From assembly GCA_013289715.1 (NCBI GenBank), contig JABCZJ010000029.1, forward strand, positions 1 to 41,415: 41,415 nucleotides of DNA, read 5' to 3'. Numbering within the stretch: the stretch's first letter is position 1; each line of letters begins with the position of its first letter. The position numbers were made by a program, and so were the translations under genes. Of the stretch, positions 7,787 to 15,364 are shown in pieces. This DNA is from Acidobacteriota bacterium. GTDB lineage: Bacteria > Acidobacteriota > Terriglobia > Acidiferrales > UBA7541. The notes beneath the pieces are model-generated. The model saw only the letters and a program-made list of their open reading frames with translations. It did not search any database and was not told where the DNA came from.

Positions 7787-8653
7787 ACGAGATGCGGTCC
7801 GTGCCGAAATGAAACGGCGCGGCGGCGCGGTGTGCAACACGCGCGGGGTGCGTATCTGGTGCTCATCAACGACAACACAATTTCCGCCTCTGACCTGCTC
7901 GCCCGGCATTGGAATGTTCATCAGAATCGCGGCGACATACGGCAATGCGTGCCGGGCGATTTTCGTTTTCCGGCGGCGGCGCAAGAGCGGGCGCTGACGC
8001 GATTCCTGACGCAAAGCCCTTTCTTTTTTCCACAGCCGACGCTGCGGGCCGGCGAGTATTGGGAGTACGCCTACGTGGTGACCTGCAATTCAAGCGTAAA
8101 GCGGGACGCGCTGCTCGCGGCCGGCTCGTTCGATGCACGCTTCCGCGTGGCGGAGGATTCGGATCTCGGGGCGCGATTGAGCCACAAGAGATTTTCCGTC
8201 CGCTACGTCCCCGAGGCGCAAGCCATCCACGCGCATCTTCCGTTTACGGTTGCGGACCTGATACGGCGCGCTACGGCTTATGGCGCGAATCAACTGGCGT
8301 TCCTGCGGAAACATCCCACGCTGCTTGCGGGAGGCGAGACTTTTTTCGGAATGCTGGACCATGAGGCCGCGGACGAATGGCGGGCGCTGCTAAACGAGAA
8401 AAAGCAAGAGATCGAATCGCTGGCGGCGACGCTTACACGAATTGATGCGGTGGATTTTGCGCTGTTTTTCACGATGAAGAAGGGCGATGGAACGGTGGCG
8501 GACGAGATCACCAGGTTGTTCCAGCGCGGGGTGCCGGACGTCTCCTGGTATTATCATTTTTCCGGATTGGTGCGCACCTGGGACGCTGCGTCCGTTCATC
8601 CATCCACGGAATCGGTGCGCGCGGCTAACGTGCGCGACGAAGCTTACATCTAA
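7787..8653 (+). pseudogene. Family 2 glycosyltransferase, 5'-truncated
   Basis: The protein matches only the back part of a GT2 (GT-A fold) glycosyltransferase. ARGAYLVLINDNTISASDLLARHW corresponds to the strand that normally carries the metal-binding DDD, and CNSSVKRDALLAAGSFDARFRVAEDSDLGARL is the typical acceptor-side region with the ED motif. The first about 75 residues (P-T-Y/R strand and nucleotide-binding part) are absent: in this frame a stop at 7784 precedes RNETARRRGVQHARG, and aguA ends at 7751. The first start codon available is the GTG at 7832. The D-x-D place reads NDN. It is most simply a decayed remnant; a working truncated protein cannot be excluded. Confidence 0.65.
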
Positions 8654-8811
8654 CGGGCGCGCCTCCTCTCCGGAACAATCTTCAGCATCGAGCACTCTGA
8701 ACCGATACATCGAGCTCCACCCCGCCTGCTTTGCAAACCGGAGCGCGATTCCACAGCGCCTCGGCCGTCTTGTAGTATTGTTTCTCTCGAAACAGAGTAG
8801 CCCTACCCCAC

Positions 8812-9699
8812 ATGACAAACGATCCCTCGAACTGGCGCAATTGGCCGCTGGCCGAACGCGAGCGGCAGTATTCGCCGAGCAGCTGTGTGGCTGCGATCGC
8901 GCCGTACCTCGAAGCCTACGCCGCGCGCAGCCGCGACGCGGAGCAACGATTTCGCTGCCAGAACAATTTGCTCTGGGGCGATGGACCGGATGAGACGTTT
9001 GATTATTTTCCAGCGGCGTCCGCTGATGCGCCCTTGCTGGTTTATTTTCATGGAGGTTATTGGCAGGAGCTATCGAAGAACGAATCGCTTTTTGCGGCAC
9101 CGGATTGTGTGACGAATGGAATTGCGTTTGCGGCGATTGATTATACTTTGGCGCCGCGGGCCACGCTGGGACCGATTGTCGAGCAATGCCGGCAGGCGAT
9201 TGCCTCGCTGCATCGGCAGGCTCCGGCGCTGGGATTCGATCCGCGCCGCATTTATGTTTCGGGCAATTCCGCCGGTGCGCATCTTGCCGCGATGCTCTTG
9301 ATGGAAGGCTGGCAGGCTGCGCGTGGTATTCCTGACGACGCGGTTGCTGGCGTCGTGCTGCTCAGCGGGATTTACGATCTCGAGCCATTGACGGGCACTT
9401 ATATTGACGCGGCACTGCATCTCACTGCCGAGGATGTCGCGACGCTGAGTCCGCTGCGCCTGAAGCGGGGGCGACCTCTGAAAACAATCGTCGCGTGGGG
9501 CGAAAACGAGACTGCGGAATTCAAACGGCAGAGCCGGGCATTCTCCAGGGCACTGGTCAGTTCTGGATTTCCGGTTTCCGCGTTTGAAGTTGCCGGAACG
9601 AATCACTTCGACATTGTGTTCGGGCTGGCTGATCGCGAGAGCGTTTTAGGTCAAGCCACCGTCGAACTAATCCACGGGACGAAGGACAAAGGCACGTAA
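8812..9699 (+). CDS. Arylformamidase (N-formylkynurenine formamidase), alpha/beta-hydrolase type
   Basis: A 295-residue alpha/beta hydrolase. HGGYW at 80-84 (oxyanion region) is the signature of animal-type AFMID and related kynurenine formamidases. The nucleophile is S153 in GNSAGAHLA, and H265 lies in TNHFDIV. It should hydrolyse N-formyl-L-kynurenine to kynurenine and formate, the step after tryptophan 2,3-dioxygenase. This type is unrelated to bacterial KynB. The gene points towards kynU and ends 47 nt from it, so it is convergent with the rest of the pathway and needs its own promoter. TAGTAT at 8773-8778 is a candidate -10. The acid residue of the triad is not certain (WGENETAEF region). 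Another esterase role is possible, but the neighbourhood strongly favours this one. Confidence 0.82.
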   Translation: MTNDPSNWRNWPLAERERQYSPSSCVAAIAPYLEAYAARSRDAEQRFRCQNNLLWGDGPDETFDYFPAASADAPLLVYFHGGYWQELSKNESLFAAPDCVTNGIAFAAIDYTLAPRATLGPIVEQCRQAIASLHRQAPALGFDPRRIYVSGNSAGAHLAAMLLMEGWQAARGIPDDAVAGVVLLSGIYDLEPLTGTYIDAALHLTAEDVATLSPLRLKRGRPLKTIVAWGENETAEFKRQSRAFSRALVSSGFPVSAFEVAGTNHFDIVFGLADRESVLGQATVELIHGTKDKGT

Positions 9700-9746
9700 C
9701 CAGGCAAGGGCTACGCGGCGCGGGCGCGCGATTCATGCCGCGAATC

Positions 9747-11024
9747 TTAAGCTTTCATTTCCACAAGACATTTATCGGCGAACGTGTGGGCGTCCAAGAA
9801 GGAGTTGTACAGCGGAACCGGCGCGACGCGCAGGATGTCCGGCTCGCGCCAGTCGCAGATTATTCCCCGTTGGGCCAGGCGCTCGCAAATGCCGCGGCCG
9901 CCTTTCTTTAATTGCAAAGACAACTGGGCGCCGCGTTGTGAGGGATCACGTGGCGTCAAGATGGAAAAGTTTTCGCACTCCTCTTGAGCGAGAAGAAATT
10001 CGAGGTAGCTTGTCAGGGTTTCGCTCTTGGCGCGCAGGCGCGCGATTGTAGCTTCGTCGAAGATTTCCATCGAGGCGCGCAGCGCGGCCATGGACAGAAT
10101 GGAGGGATTGCTCAGCTGCCAGCCTTCGGCGCCGGCGATGGGCTGAAAACGCGACGGCATCTGGAAGCGGCTGCTTTTATCGTGGCCCCACCAGCCCGCG
10201 AATCGCGGCAATTCCTGATTCCGCGCATGACGTTCGTGGACGAAGCATCCCGCGACGCAACCGGGCCCGCCATTGAGATATTTGTAGCTGCACCACACCG
10301 CGAAATCCACGCCCCAATCGTGAAGCTGCAGTTGCAGATTTCCGGCGGCGTGCGCCATGTCGAAACCGACGACGCAACCCTGGGCCTGCGCGGCTTCCGT
10401 GATACGTGAACAATCGAATGCCTGCCCTGTGTAGTAATTCACCCCGCCGAGCAGGACCAGCGCGATCTGTTGGCCTTTTTCCGCGATTAGCGTTTCGATG
10501 TCTTCGGTGCGAATCGCCGTGTCGCCGAAGCGTGGCGCAATCTCAAGCAGAGACGCCGCCGGGTCGTATCCGTGGAAGCTGATCTGCGATTGCACGGCGT
10601 ACTGGTCGGACGGAAAAGCGCTCGATTCAATGACGATTTTGTTGCGCGACGGCGTGGGCCGATAGAAAGAAACCATCATCAAGTGCAGATTCACGGTGAG
10701 CGAGTTCATCACGACTACTTCGCTGGGCAACGCTCCCACGAGCCGCGCGGTCGGTGCCGTCAATAGTTCGTGATACGGCATCCAGGGATTTCTGGCGTGA
10801 AAGTGGCCTTCGACTCCTAAGCGTGCCCACTCCTGCAATTCCTGTTCGACACAGGCGCGCGCGGATTTTGGTTGCAGGCCCAGGGAATGGCCGCAGAGAT
10901 AAACGCAGTCGGAACCCGCGGACGTCTTGGGAATGTGGAAACGATCGCGATAGGCCGCGAGCGGGTCCGCCGCTGTCATCGCCTGCGCGAAATCACGGCC
11001 GGCCTCGAACTTGACGGTGGGCAC
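9747..11024 (-). CDS. kynU: Kynureninase
   Basis: A 425-residue PLP enzyme of the aminotransferase class V fold. It cleaves 3-hydroxykynurenine to 3-hydroxyanthranilate and alanine. Visible marks are YLCGHSLGLQP (N-terminal), MNSLTVNLHLMM (PLP phosphate contact), FDMAHAAGN with the PLP-binding D222, and WCSYKYLNGGPG with the Schiff-base lysine K248. The length is normal (about 415-430). It starts with GTG directly after the TAA of the monooxygenase gene, and GGAG lies 8-9 nt upstream inside that gene. Tight coupling and the last position suggest expression from the operon promoter. The sequence after its stop has no clear intrinsic terminator. Confidence 0.95.
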   Translation of the reverse strand: MPTVKFEAGRDFAQAMTAADPLAAYRDRFHIPKTSAGSDCVYLCGHSLGLQPKSARACVEQELQEWARLGVEGHFHARNPWMPYHELLTAPTARLVGALPSEVVVMNSLTVNLHLMMVSFYRPTPSRNKIVIESSAFPSDQYAVQSQISFHGYDPAASLLEIAPRFGDTAIRTEDIETLIAEKGQQIALVLLGGVNYYTGQAFDCSRITEAAQAQGCVVGFDMAHAAGNLQLQLHDWGVDFAVWCSYKYLNGGPGCVAGCFVHERHARNQELPRFAGWWGHDKSSRFQMPSRFQPIAGAEGWQLSNPSILSMAALRASMEIFDEATIARLRAKSETLTSYLEFLLAQEECENFSILTPRDPSQRGAQLSLQLKKGGRGICERLAQRGIICDWREPDILRVAPVPLYNSFLDAHTFADKCLVEMKA

Positions 11025-12431
11025 TTAGAGAGTCTCCAACGGCGTCAGGTCTCGATGAATCAAGTGGTCCGCCTTTTTCCAGTCGAGATTTTCGATGCGA
11101 GAGATGGGATCGCACAATTCCGCCAGGAGGCGATCCTGAATCTCTCCGCGGGAGAGCGCGACCGAGTACGGAACGCGATGAAACGTCACCATCGCATATT
11201 TGGGCACGAAATGGCGCGGATATTTGGCTTCCAGGGCGAGCTCGACTTTCTTTCGGAAAAGAAACCGGGGATCCGCGACGCGATCGCGCATTTCGATGAA
11301 GTTTTCCAGGGCCATGTCCGCGATGGAATCCGTGTTGGGCTTGCGGGCCTGTTCGAATTCCTGAAATAATTTCTTCCAGTCGGGGCCGTGACGATCGAGC
11401 AGTTCGAGAAATGCGGTGCAATCTTCGAACGCGCAATTCATGCCCTGGCCGAAGAAGGGCACGATGGCGTGGGCAGCATCGCCGAGCAGCAGCACCTTTC
11501 CATCCATTTGCCAGGGCGCGCATTTGACGGTGGCCATCGAGCCAACCGGATTCCCCGTGTAATTTTCCTGGAGCCGCGGCATCAGCGGAACCGCATCAGC
11601 AAATCGCTCCGCGAAAAACCGCTGAGCTCTTTCACCGGTATCGAGGCTGGCGAAACTTTCGCGGCCTTCGAACGACAGGAACAGAATGCAGGCGAAAGTG
11701 CCGTCAATATTCGGCAACGCGATCAACATGTAGGCGCCGCGCGGCCAGATATGCAAAGCGTTTGGTTCGAGAATATGCTTTCCGCCTGGGCCCGGGGCGA
11801 TCGTCAATTCCTTATAACCGTAATCGAGAACTTCCTGTGAGAACTTCACACGGCCCAGTTTCTGCATATCCTGACGGATGGCGGAGGCGGAGCCGTCCGT
11901 GCCGATCACGACTTCGGAATCTACGTTGATTTCGCGGCCGGACTCTTCGTTGCGGAATCGCGCGGCGCCGGTGGTCCAATCCATTCCGATGCAGCGTTCG
12001 CAGAAATGAATTTTTACGCCCTCGGCTTCCGCGGCATTCATCAGTGCGACGTTCAAGTCCGCGCGCGAAATGGAATTGATGACCTCCGTGTCGTTTTGGC
12101 CGTAAGGCTGGAAGGTGAGTTCGCCCGCGAGCGAATGCATCATGCGGCCTTTCATCGGGATGATGATGCGGCTCATCTGGTCCCACAGGCCGGCTTCGCG
12201 CAGGGCGTGAATTCCGCGCGTGGATACGGCGAGGTTGATGGAGCGGCCGGCGCTGGCACGCGTCAAGCGCATATCCGGGCGGCGCTCGAAAATCTGCACC
12301 GGGAATCCGCGTTGCGCCAGAGAAATTGCAAGCAGAGGACCCGTGAGGCCGGCGCCAACGAGGGTTATTGTGTTGGGTCGATTCGGCATGTCGTCAAAAG
12401 GCGTGTGGCCCGCGGCAGGATCGCGGCTCAA
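11025..12431 (-). CDS. kmo: Kynurenine 3-monooxygenase
   Basis: A 468-residue class A FAD monooxygenase that hydroxylates kynurenine at C3 using NADPH and O2. The FAD-binding GxGxxG is in TLVGAGLTGPLLAISLAQRG (about 23-42) with acidic E49 ending the beta-alpha-beta unit. RASAGRSINLAVSTRG (about 58-73) and the GD motif VLLLGDAAHAIVPFFGQGMNCAFED are highly typical of KMO. The start is taken as the TTG at 12431 because GGAAGGA lies 7 nt upstream, overlapping the end of the previous gene. The ATG at 12389 (MPNRPNTITLVGAG) is an alternative nearer the usual KMO N-terminus. The C-terminal membrane anchor of animal KMO is absent, as in bacterial forms. Confidence 0.93.
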   Translation of the reverse strand: MSRDPAAGHTPFDDMPNRPNTITLVGAGLTGPLLAISLAQRGFPVQIFERRPDMRLTRASAGRSINLAVSTRGIHALREAGLWDQMSRIIIPMKGRMMHSLAGELTFQPYGQNDTEVINSISRADLNVALMNAAEAEGVKIHFCERCIGMDWTTGAARFRNEESGREINVDSEVVIGTDGSASAIRQDMQKLGRVKFSQEVLDYGYKELTIAPGPGGKHILEPNALHIWPRGAYMLIALPNIDGTFACILFLSFEGRESFASLDTGERAQRFFAERFADAVPLMPRLQENYTGNPVGSMATVKCAPWQMDGKVLLLGDAAHAIVPFFGQGMNCAFEDCTAFLELLDRHGPDWKKLFQEFEQARKPNTDSIADMALENFIEMRDRVADPRFLFRKKVELALEAKYPRHFVPKYAMVTFHRVPYSVALSRGEIQDRLLAELCDPISRIENLDWKKADHLIHRDLTPLETL

Positions 12432-12435
12432 GCGA

Positions 12436-14358
12436 TCATCCTTCCAGATACGTTCGCGCTTCCCACAATTCCGGGAAGAATTTCTTCTCCAGCGTGAGCT
12501 TTAAGTAGGATGAGCCGGCGCTGCCGCCCGTACCCATGCGAATGCCAATCGTGCGCTCGACCATTTGGATGTGGCGCAGGCGCCAGCTCACCACCAGTTC
12601 GTCGAATTCGGTGAGGCGTTCGCAGACGTCAATCCAGTCGCGATGATGGCGTTCGTCGCGGTAGAGCGCGTGAATCGCTTTGGCGCGGGCTTGAAAGTTT
12701 TCTTCTTCGGTCGCGGCTGCGCTGGGCGGCTGCAAGGTGCCCAGAGCTTCCAGGGCCTTGAAAAATACGTCGCGCAGCGAATCTTCACGCAGGCGGCGGA
12801 ACAGGATGGCGTGCGTTTCCGGCGTGAGCTCGTGATAACGCAGCATTTTTTCGTCTTTCAGGCCGCAAAGGAATTCCAGCTCGCGGAATTGCTCGGACTG
12901 AAAACCGCTCGCGGGGGCCAGCTTTTCGCGAAATGCGAGGAAGTGCGTGGGCAACATCGTTTCGAGGATGGTGAACTGCTCGACCAGCACGCGCATAATT
13001 TCGGTGCAGCGGCGCAGCAGGCGGGCGGCTTCGTACACGCCGTCGCGCGAGGTGGGATTCTCACAGGTGGCGCGCAGGTTCGCGACGACGGCATCGAGAT
13101 CGTGCAGTAATTCCTTGAACCAGAGCTCGTAGGTCTGGTGAACAATGATGAAAAGCAATTCGTCGTGGTGCTCGGGAGAGGATTCCGGATGCTGGAGGCG
13201 CAATAGCTCCGGAACCTGGAGATAGGAGCTGTAAGTTAATTTCCTTCCGGATTGTGCGGCGTCCTTCTTGTTTGTCGGGTTGACGTTGTGCGCGTCGCCG
13301 CGAGCTGGACAGCCGAAGGAACTGTTTGTTTGCGCAACCTTACTTATGCCCGGCTCGCCCGCTTCCGGCGGCAGGCCGAGCCATGTCTGCGCATTCGCGC
13401 CGAGCAGCTTCGTTTTCGTCTCCGGCGACAATTGACTCTCGCGAATGAGAGAGCCTACGCGTTCTTCACCGAGTGGGAACGGATAGTCCGAGCCAAGCAG
13501 CACGCGGTCCGCGCCCATGATCTCCACCAAAAATTGCAGCGTGCACTGGTCGAAGACCGCGGAATCGACATAGAACCTGTCGAGATAGTGGTTCGGAGGA
13601 AATTGTGCGGCGCCGCGGCAGAGTTCCTGCTGTTCCCACGCATTCTGCAAGCGGCCGAGAAGAAATGCGAAACTTCCGCCGCCGTGCGCGAAGCAAATGC
13701 GCAAACTCTCGGGCAAGCGGTCGAGCGCGCCGCTGACGATCAGCGCCACGAGCGACAGCTGCGTTTCTGCCGGCATGCCCACGGTCCACGACATCATGTA
13801 TTTCGGCATGCGCTGCACAGCCATCATGTCCCAGGGATGAACGAACACGGCGGCGCCTTCGTCCGCGCAATGGTGTAGGAACGTGACGATCCCCGGGTCG
13901 TCAAGATTCTTATCGCCGATGTGATTGCCGATCTGCACGCCGAGATGCCCGGCGCGCATGCAACGAGTGAGTTCGGCGCAGGAAGCATCAATGTCCTGCA
14001 GTGGCACCTGGCAGAGCGCGCGCAATCGTCCCTTGCCGCGAGCACAGAGTTCCAGCGCCGCGTTGTTAAAAATGCGAGAGCAATCCAGCGCCTGCTGCGG
14101 TTCGCGGTTGTAGGCAAAAAGCACGGGCGTGGCGGAAACGATCTGATGAGTGATGCCGTCGCGATCCATTTCTTCCAGGCGCACGTTCGCATCCCAGCAC
14201 GCGGAAGTGACATGACGGAACACGCGATCGCCGATCATGATCACGGCTTTACCAGGCTCGGTGTGTTTGATCGACGGCCAATCAGGCGTGCCGAATCGCG
14301 CCGCGAGATCCGGCCACGTTTCCGGGAAGAAATGTGTGTGAATGTCGGTGACTGGCAT
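12436..14358 (-). CDS. nbaD-kynA: Fused ACMS decarboxylase - tryptophan 2,3-dioxygenase
   Basis: One 640-residue open frame joins two enzymes. Residues 1-330 are 2-amino-3-carboxymuconate-6-semialdehyde decarboxylase (amidohydrolase fold): zinc ligands H7 and H9 (DIHTHFFPE), H174 (FVHPWDM), H225 (CFAHGGGSF) and D291 (LLGSDYPFPLGE), with the substrate arginine region WDANVRLEEMDRDG. Residues 373-640 are tryptophan 2,3-dioxygenase: LTYSSYLQVPELL, H398 and D399 (HHDELLFIIVHQTYELWFKE), the haem ligand H596 (SWRLRHIQMVERTIG) and the GTGGSAG loop (609-615). Residues 331-372 form a polar linker with no ATG, GTG or TTG codon, so a separate dioxygenase start is not available. Both active sites look complete. 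The ATG at 14358 starts the decarboxylase at its usual N-terminus, 26 nt after nbaC. The frame continues open upstream, but those 64 codons overlap nbaC and match nothing. Confidence 0.92.
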   Translation of the reverse strand: MPVTDIHTHFFPETWPDLAARFGTPDWPSIKHTEPGKAVIMIGDRVFRHVTSACWDANVRLEEMDRDGITHQIVSATPVLFAYNREPQQALDCSRIFNNAALELCARGKGRLRALCQVPLQDIDASCAELTRCMRAGHLGVQIGNHIGDKNLDDPGIVTFLHHCADEGAAVFVHPWDMMAVQRMPKYMMSWTVGMPAETQLSLVALIVSGALDRLPESLRICFAHGGGSFAFLLGRLQNAWEQQELCRGAAQFPPNHYLDRFYVDSAVFDQCTLQFLVEIMGADRVLLGSDYPFPLGEERVGSLIRESQLSPETKTKLLGANAQTWLGLPPEAGEPGISKVAQTNSSFGCPARGDAHNVNPTNKKDAAQSGRKLTYSSYLQVPELLRLQHPESSPEHHDELLFIIVHQTYELWFKELLHDLDAVVANLRATCENPTSRDGVYEAARLLRRCTEIMRVLVEQFTILETMLPTHFLAFREKLAPASGFQSEQFRELEFLCGLKDEKMLRYHELTPETHAILFRRLREDSLRDVFFKALEALGTLQPPSAAATEEENFQARAKAIHALYRDERHHRDWIDVCERLTEFDELVVSWRLRHIQMVERTIGIRMGTGGSAGSSYLKLTLEKKFFPELWEARTYLEG

Positions 14359-14384
14359 TTTGTTTCCGCTGCGCAAAATACGCG

Positions 14385-14927
14385 CTACTTCTTTACCGGC
14401 TTTCCCGGGTGGACTTCGCCGCAGTTGGGGCACACCCGCAACTTTTCGTTCTGATAAAACTTTTCGAACAGTGGCGGCAAGTCCGTGACGATGCTTTTCA
14501 AGAGCACTTCGGCGCGATAAATCAGATGGTGGCATTTGCCGCAGTACCATTCGAAGCCGTCTTTGACGCCTTCGGGTCGAGGAATTTCGACGACCAGGCC
14601 GATTGTTCCGGGCGCAAGACGCTGCGGGGAATGCCGCGCGTGTTTCGGGAGCAGGAAAATTTCTCCCTCCTGGATGGGAATCTCGATGGGCGGCTCGCCG
14701 GGCTGTTCCATCACGCGAATAAAAATGTCGCCCTTTAGCTGATAGAAAAATTCCTCAGTGGGATCGTCGTGATAGTCCACGCGCTGGTTCGGCCCGCCGA
14801 CCACCGTGACGATAATGTCGCCGTCATCCCAAACCTGGGCATTGCCCACGGGCGGCTTTAATTTGTCGCGATTGGCGTCAATCCAGCCCTGAAAATTGAA
14901 AGCTTTCATGGTTTTGATGGACGGCAT
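14385..14927 (-). CDS. nbaC: 3-Hydroxyanthranilate 3,4-dioxygenase
   Basis: A 180-residue cupin dioxygenase that opens the ring of 3-hydroxyanthranilate to give 2-amino-3-carboxymuconate semialdehyde. Iron ligands are H53 and E59 (VDYHDDPTEEFFYQ) and H96 (LPKHARHSPQR). The C-terminal rubredoxin-like knuckle has C129-x2-C132 (YCGKC) and C166-x2-C169 (CPNCG), found in bacterial NbaC and absent from the animal enzyme. LKPPVGNAQVW is a family signature. The start overlaps the nbaF stop (TAATG), with GGAGG about 10 nt upstream. An ATG seven codons in is an alternative. Its product is used by the decarboxylase half of the next gene. Confidence 0.95.
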   Translation of the reverse strand: MPSIKTMKAFNFQGWIDANRDKLKPPVGNAQVWDDGDIIVTVVGGPNQRVDYHDDPTEEFFYQLKGDIFIRVMEQPGEPPIEIPIQEGEIFLLPKHARHSPQRLAPGTIGLVVEIPRPEGVKDGFEWYCGKCHHLIYRAEVLLKSIVTDLPPLFEKFYQNEKLRVCPNCGEVHPGKPVKK

Positions 14928-15364
14928 TATTTTTTTCCCTCCGATTCGGCGATTGGCTTGTAGGCGATCGCTTTCATCTCGATGAGGAGATGCGGGTGCG
15001 GTAATTGATGGACGGCGACAGTGGTGCGCGCCGGACCGTTCTCGTTGAAGTATTCGTTGTAGACTTCATTGTAGCCGGCAAAGTCATTCATGTTCACCAG
15101 GTAGCTGGAAATTTCGACAACGTCGCTTAATTTTGCGCCGACGCTGGCGAGAATATCGCTGATATTGTGGATCACGGCGCGCGTTTGCGCGCGAATATCG
15201 AGTTGCGTCGCGCCCAGGGCATCGGCCTCCGCTCCCGCAATCGTATTATCCGCGCGGCGAGAACTGGTGCCCGAAACAAAAAGATAATCGCCGGCGCGTT
15301 TGACGTGCGGGAATTTGCCGCGCGGCTGCGCTTTCCCGGGAACGACCTTGCTCTCGATTACCAT
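14927..15364 (-). CDS. nbaF: 2-Aminomuconate deaminase (RidA/YjgF family)
   Basis: A 145-residue RidA-superfamily protein. In this pathway the family member hydrolyses 2-aminomuconate to 2-oxo-3-hexenedioate (4-oxalocrotonate) and ammonia. The NbaF-type pattern is RAQTRAVIHNISDILASVGA, followed by DVVEISSYLVNMNDFAGYNEVYNEYF and PARTTVAVHQLPHPHLLIEMKAIAY with the conserved arginine and glutamate. It starts with an ATG that shares one base with the dehydrogenase stop (TGATG) and ends sharing one base with the nbaC start. A generic imine deaminase role is possible by sequence alone; the position between the dehydrogenase and nbaC supports the pathway role. Confidence 0.88.
   Translation of the reverse strand: MVIESKVVPGKAQPRGKFPHVKRAGDYLFVSGTSSRRADNTIAGAEADALGATQLDIRAQTRAVIHNISDILASVGAKLSDVVEISSYLVNMNDFAGYNEVYNEYFNENGPARTTVAVHQLPHPHLLIEMKAIAYKPIAESEGKK

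Noticed and set aside
12436..13242. Separate tryptophan 2,3-dioxygenase gene with its own start
   Set aside because: No ATG, GTG or TTG in frame and no SD between the decarboxylase end and the dioxygenase domain; the frame is continuous.
14359..14550. 64-codon N-terminal extension of the fused decarboxylase-dioxygenase
   Set aside because: It overlaps the end of nbaC in another frame, is basic and unlike the family; the decarboxylase begins exactly at the ATG 14358.
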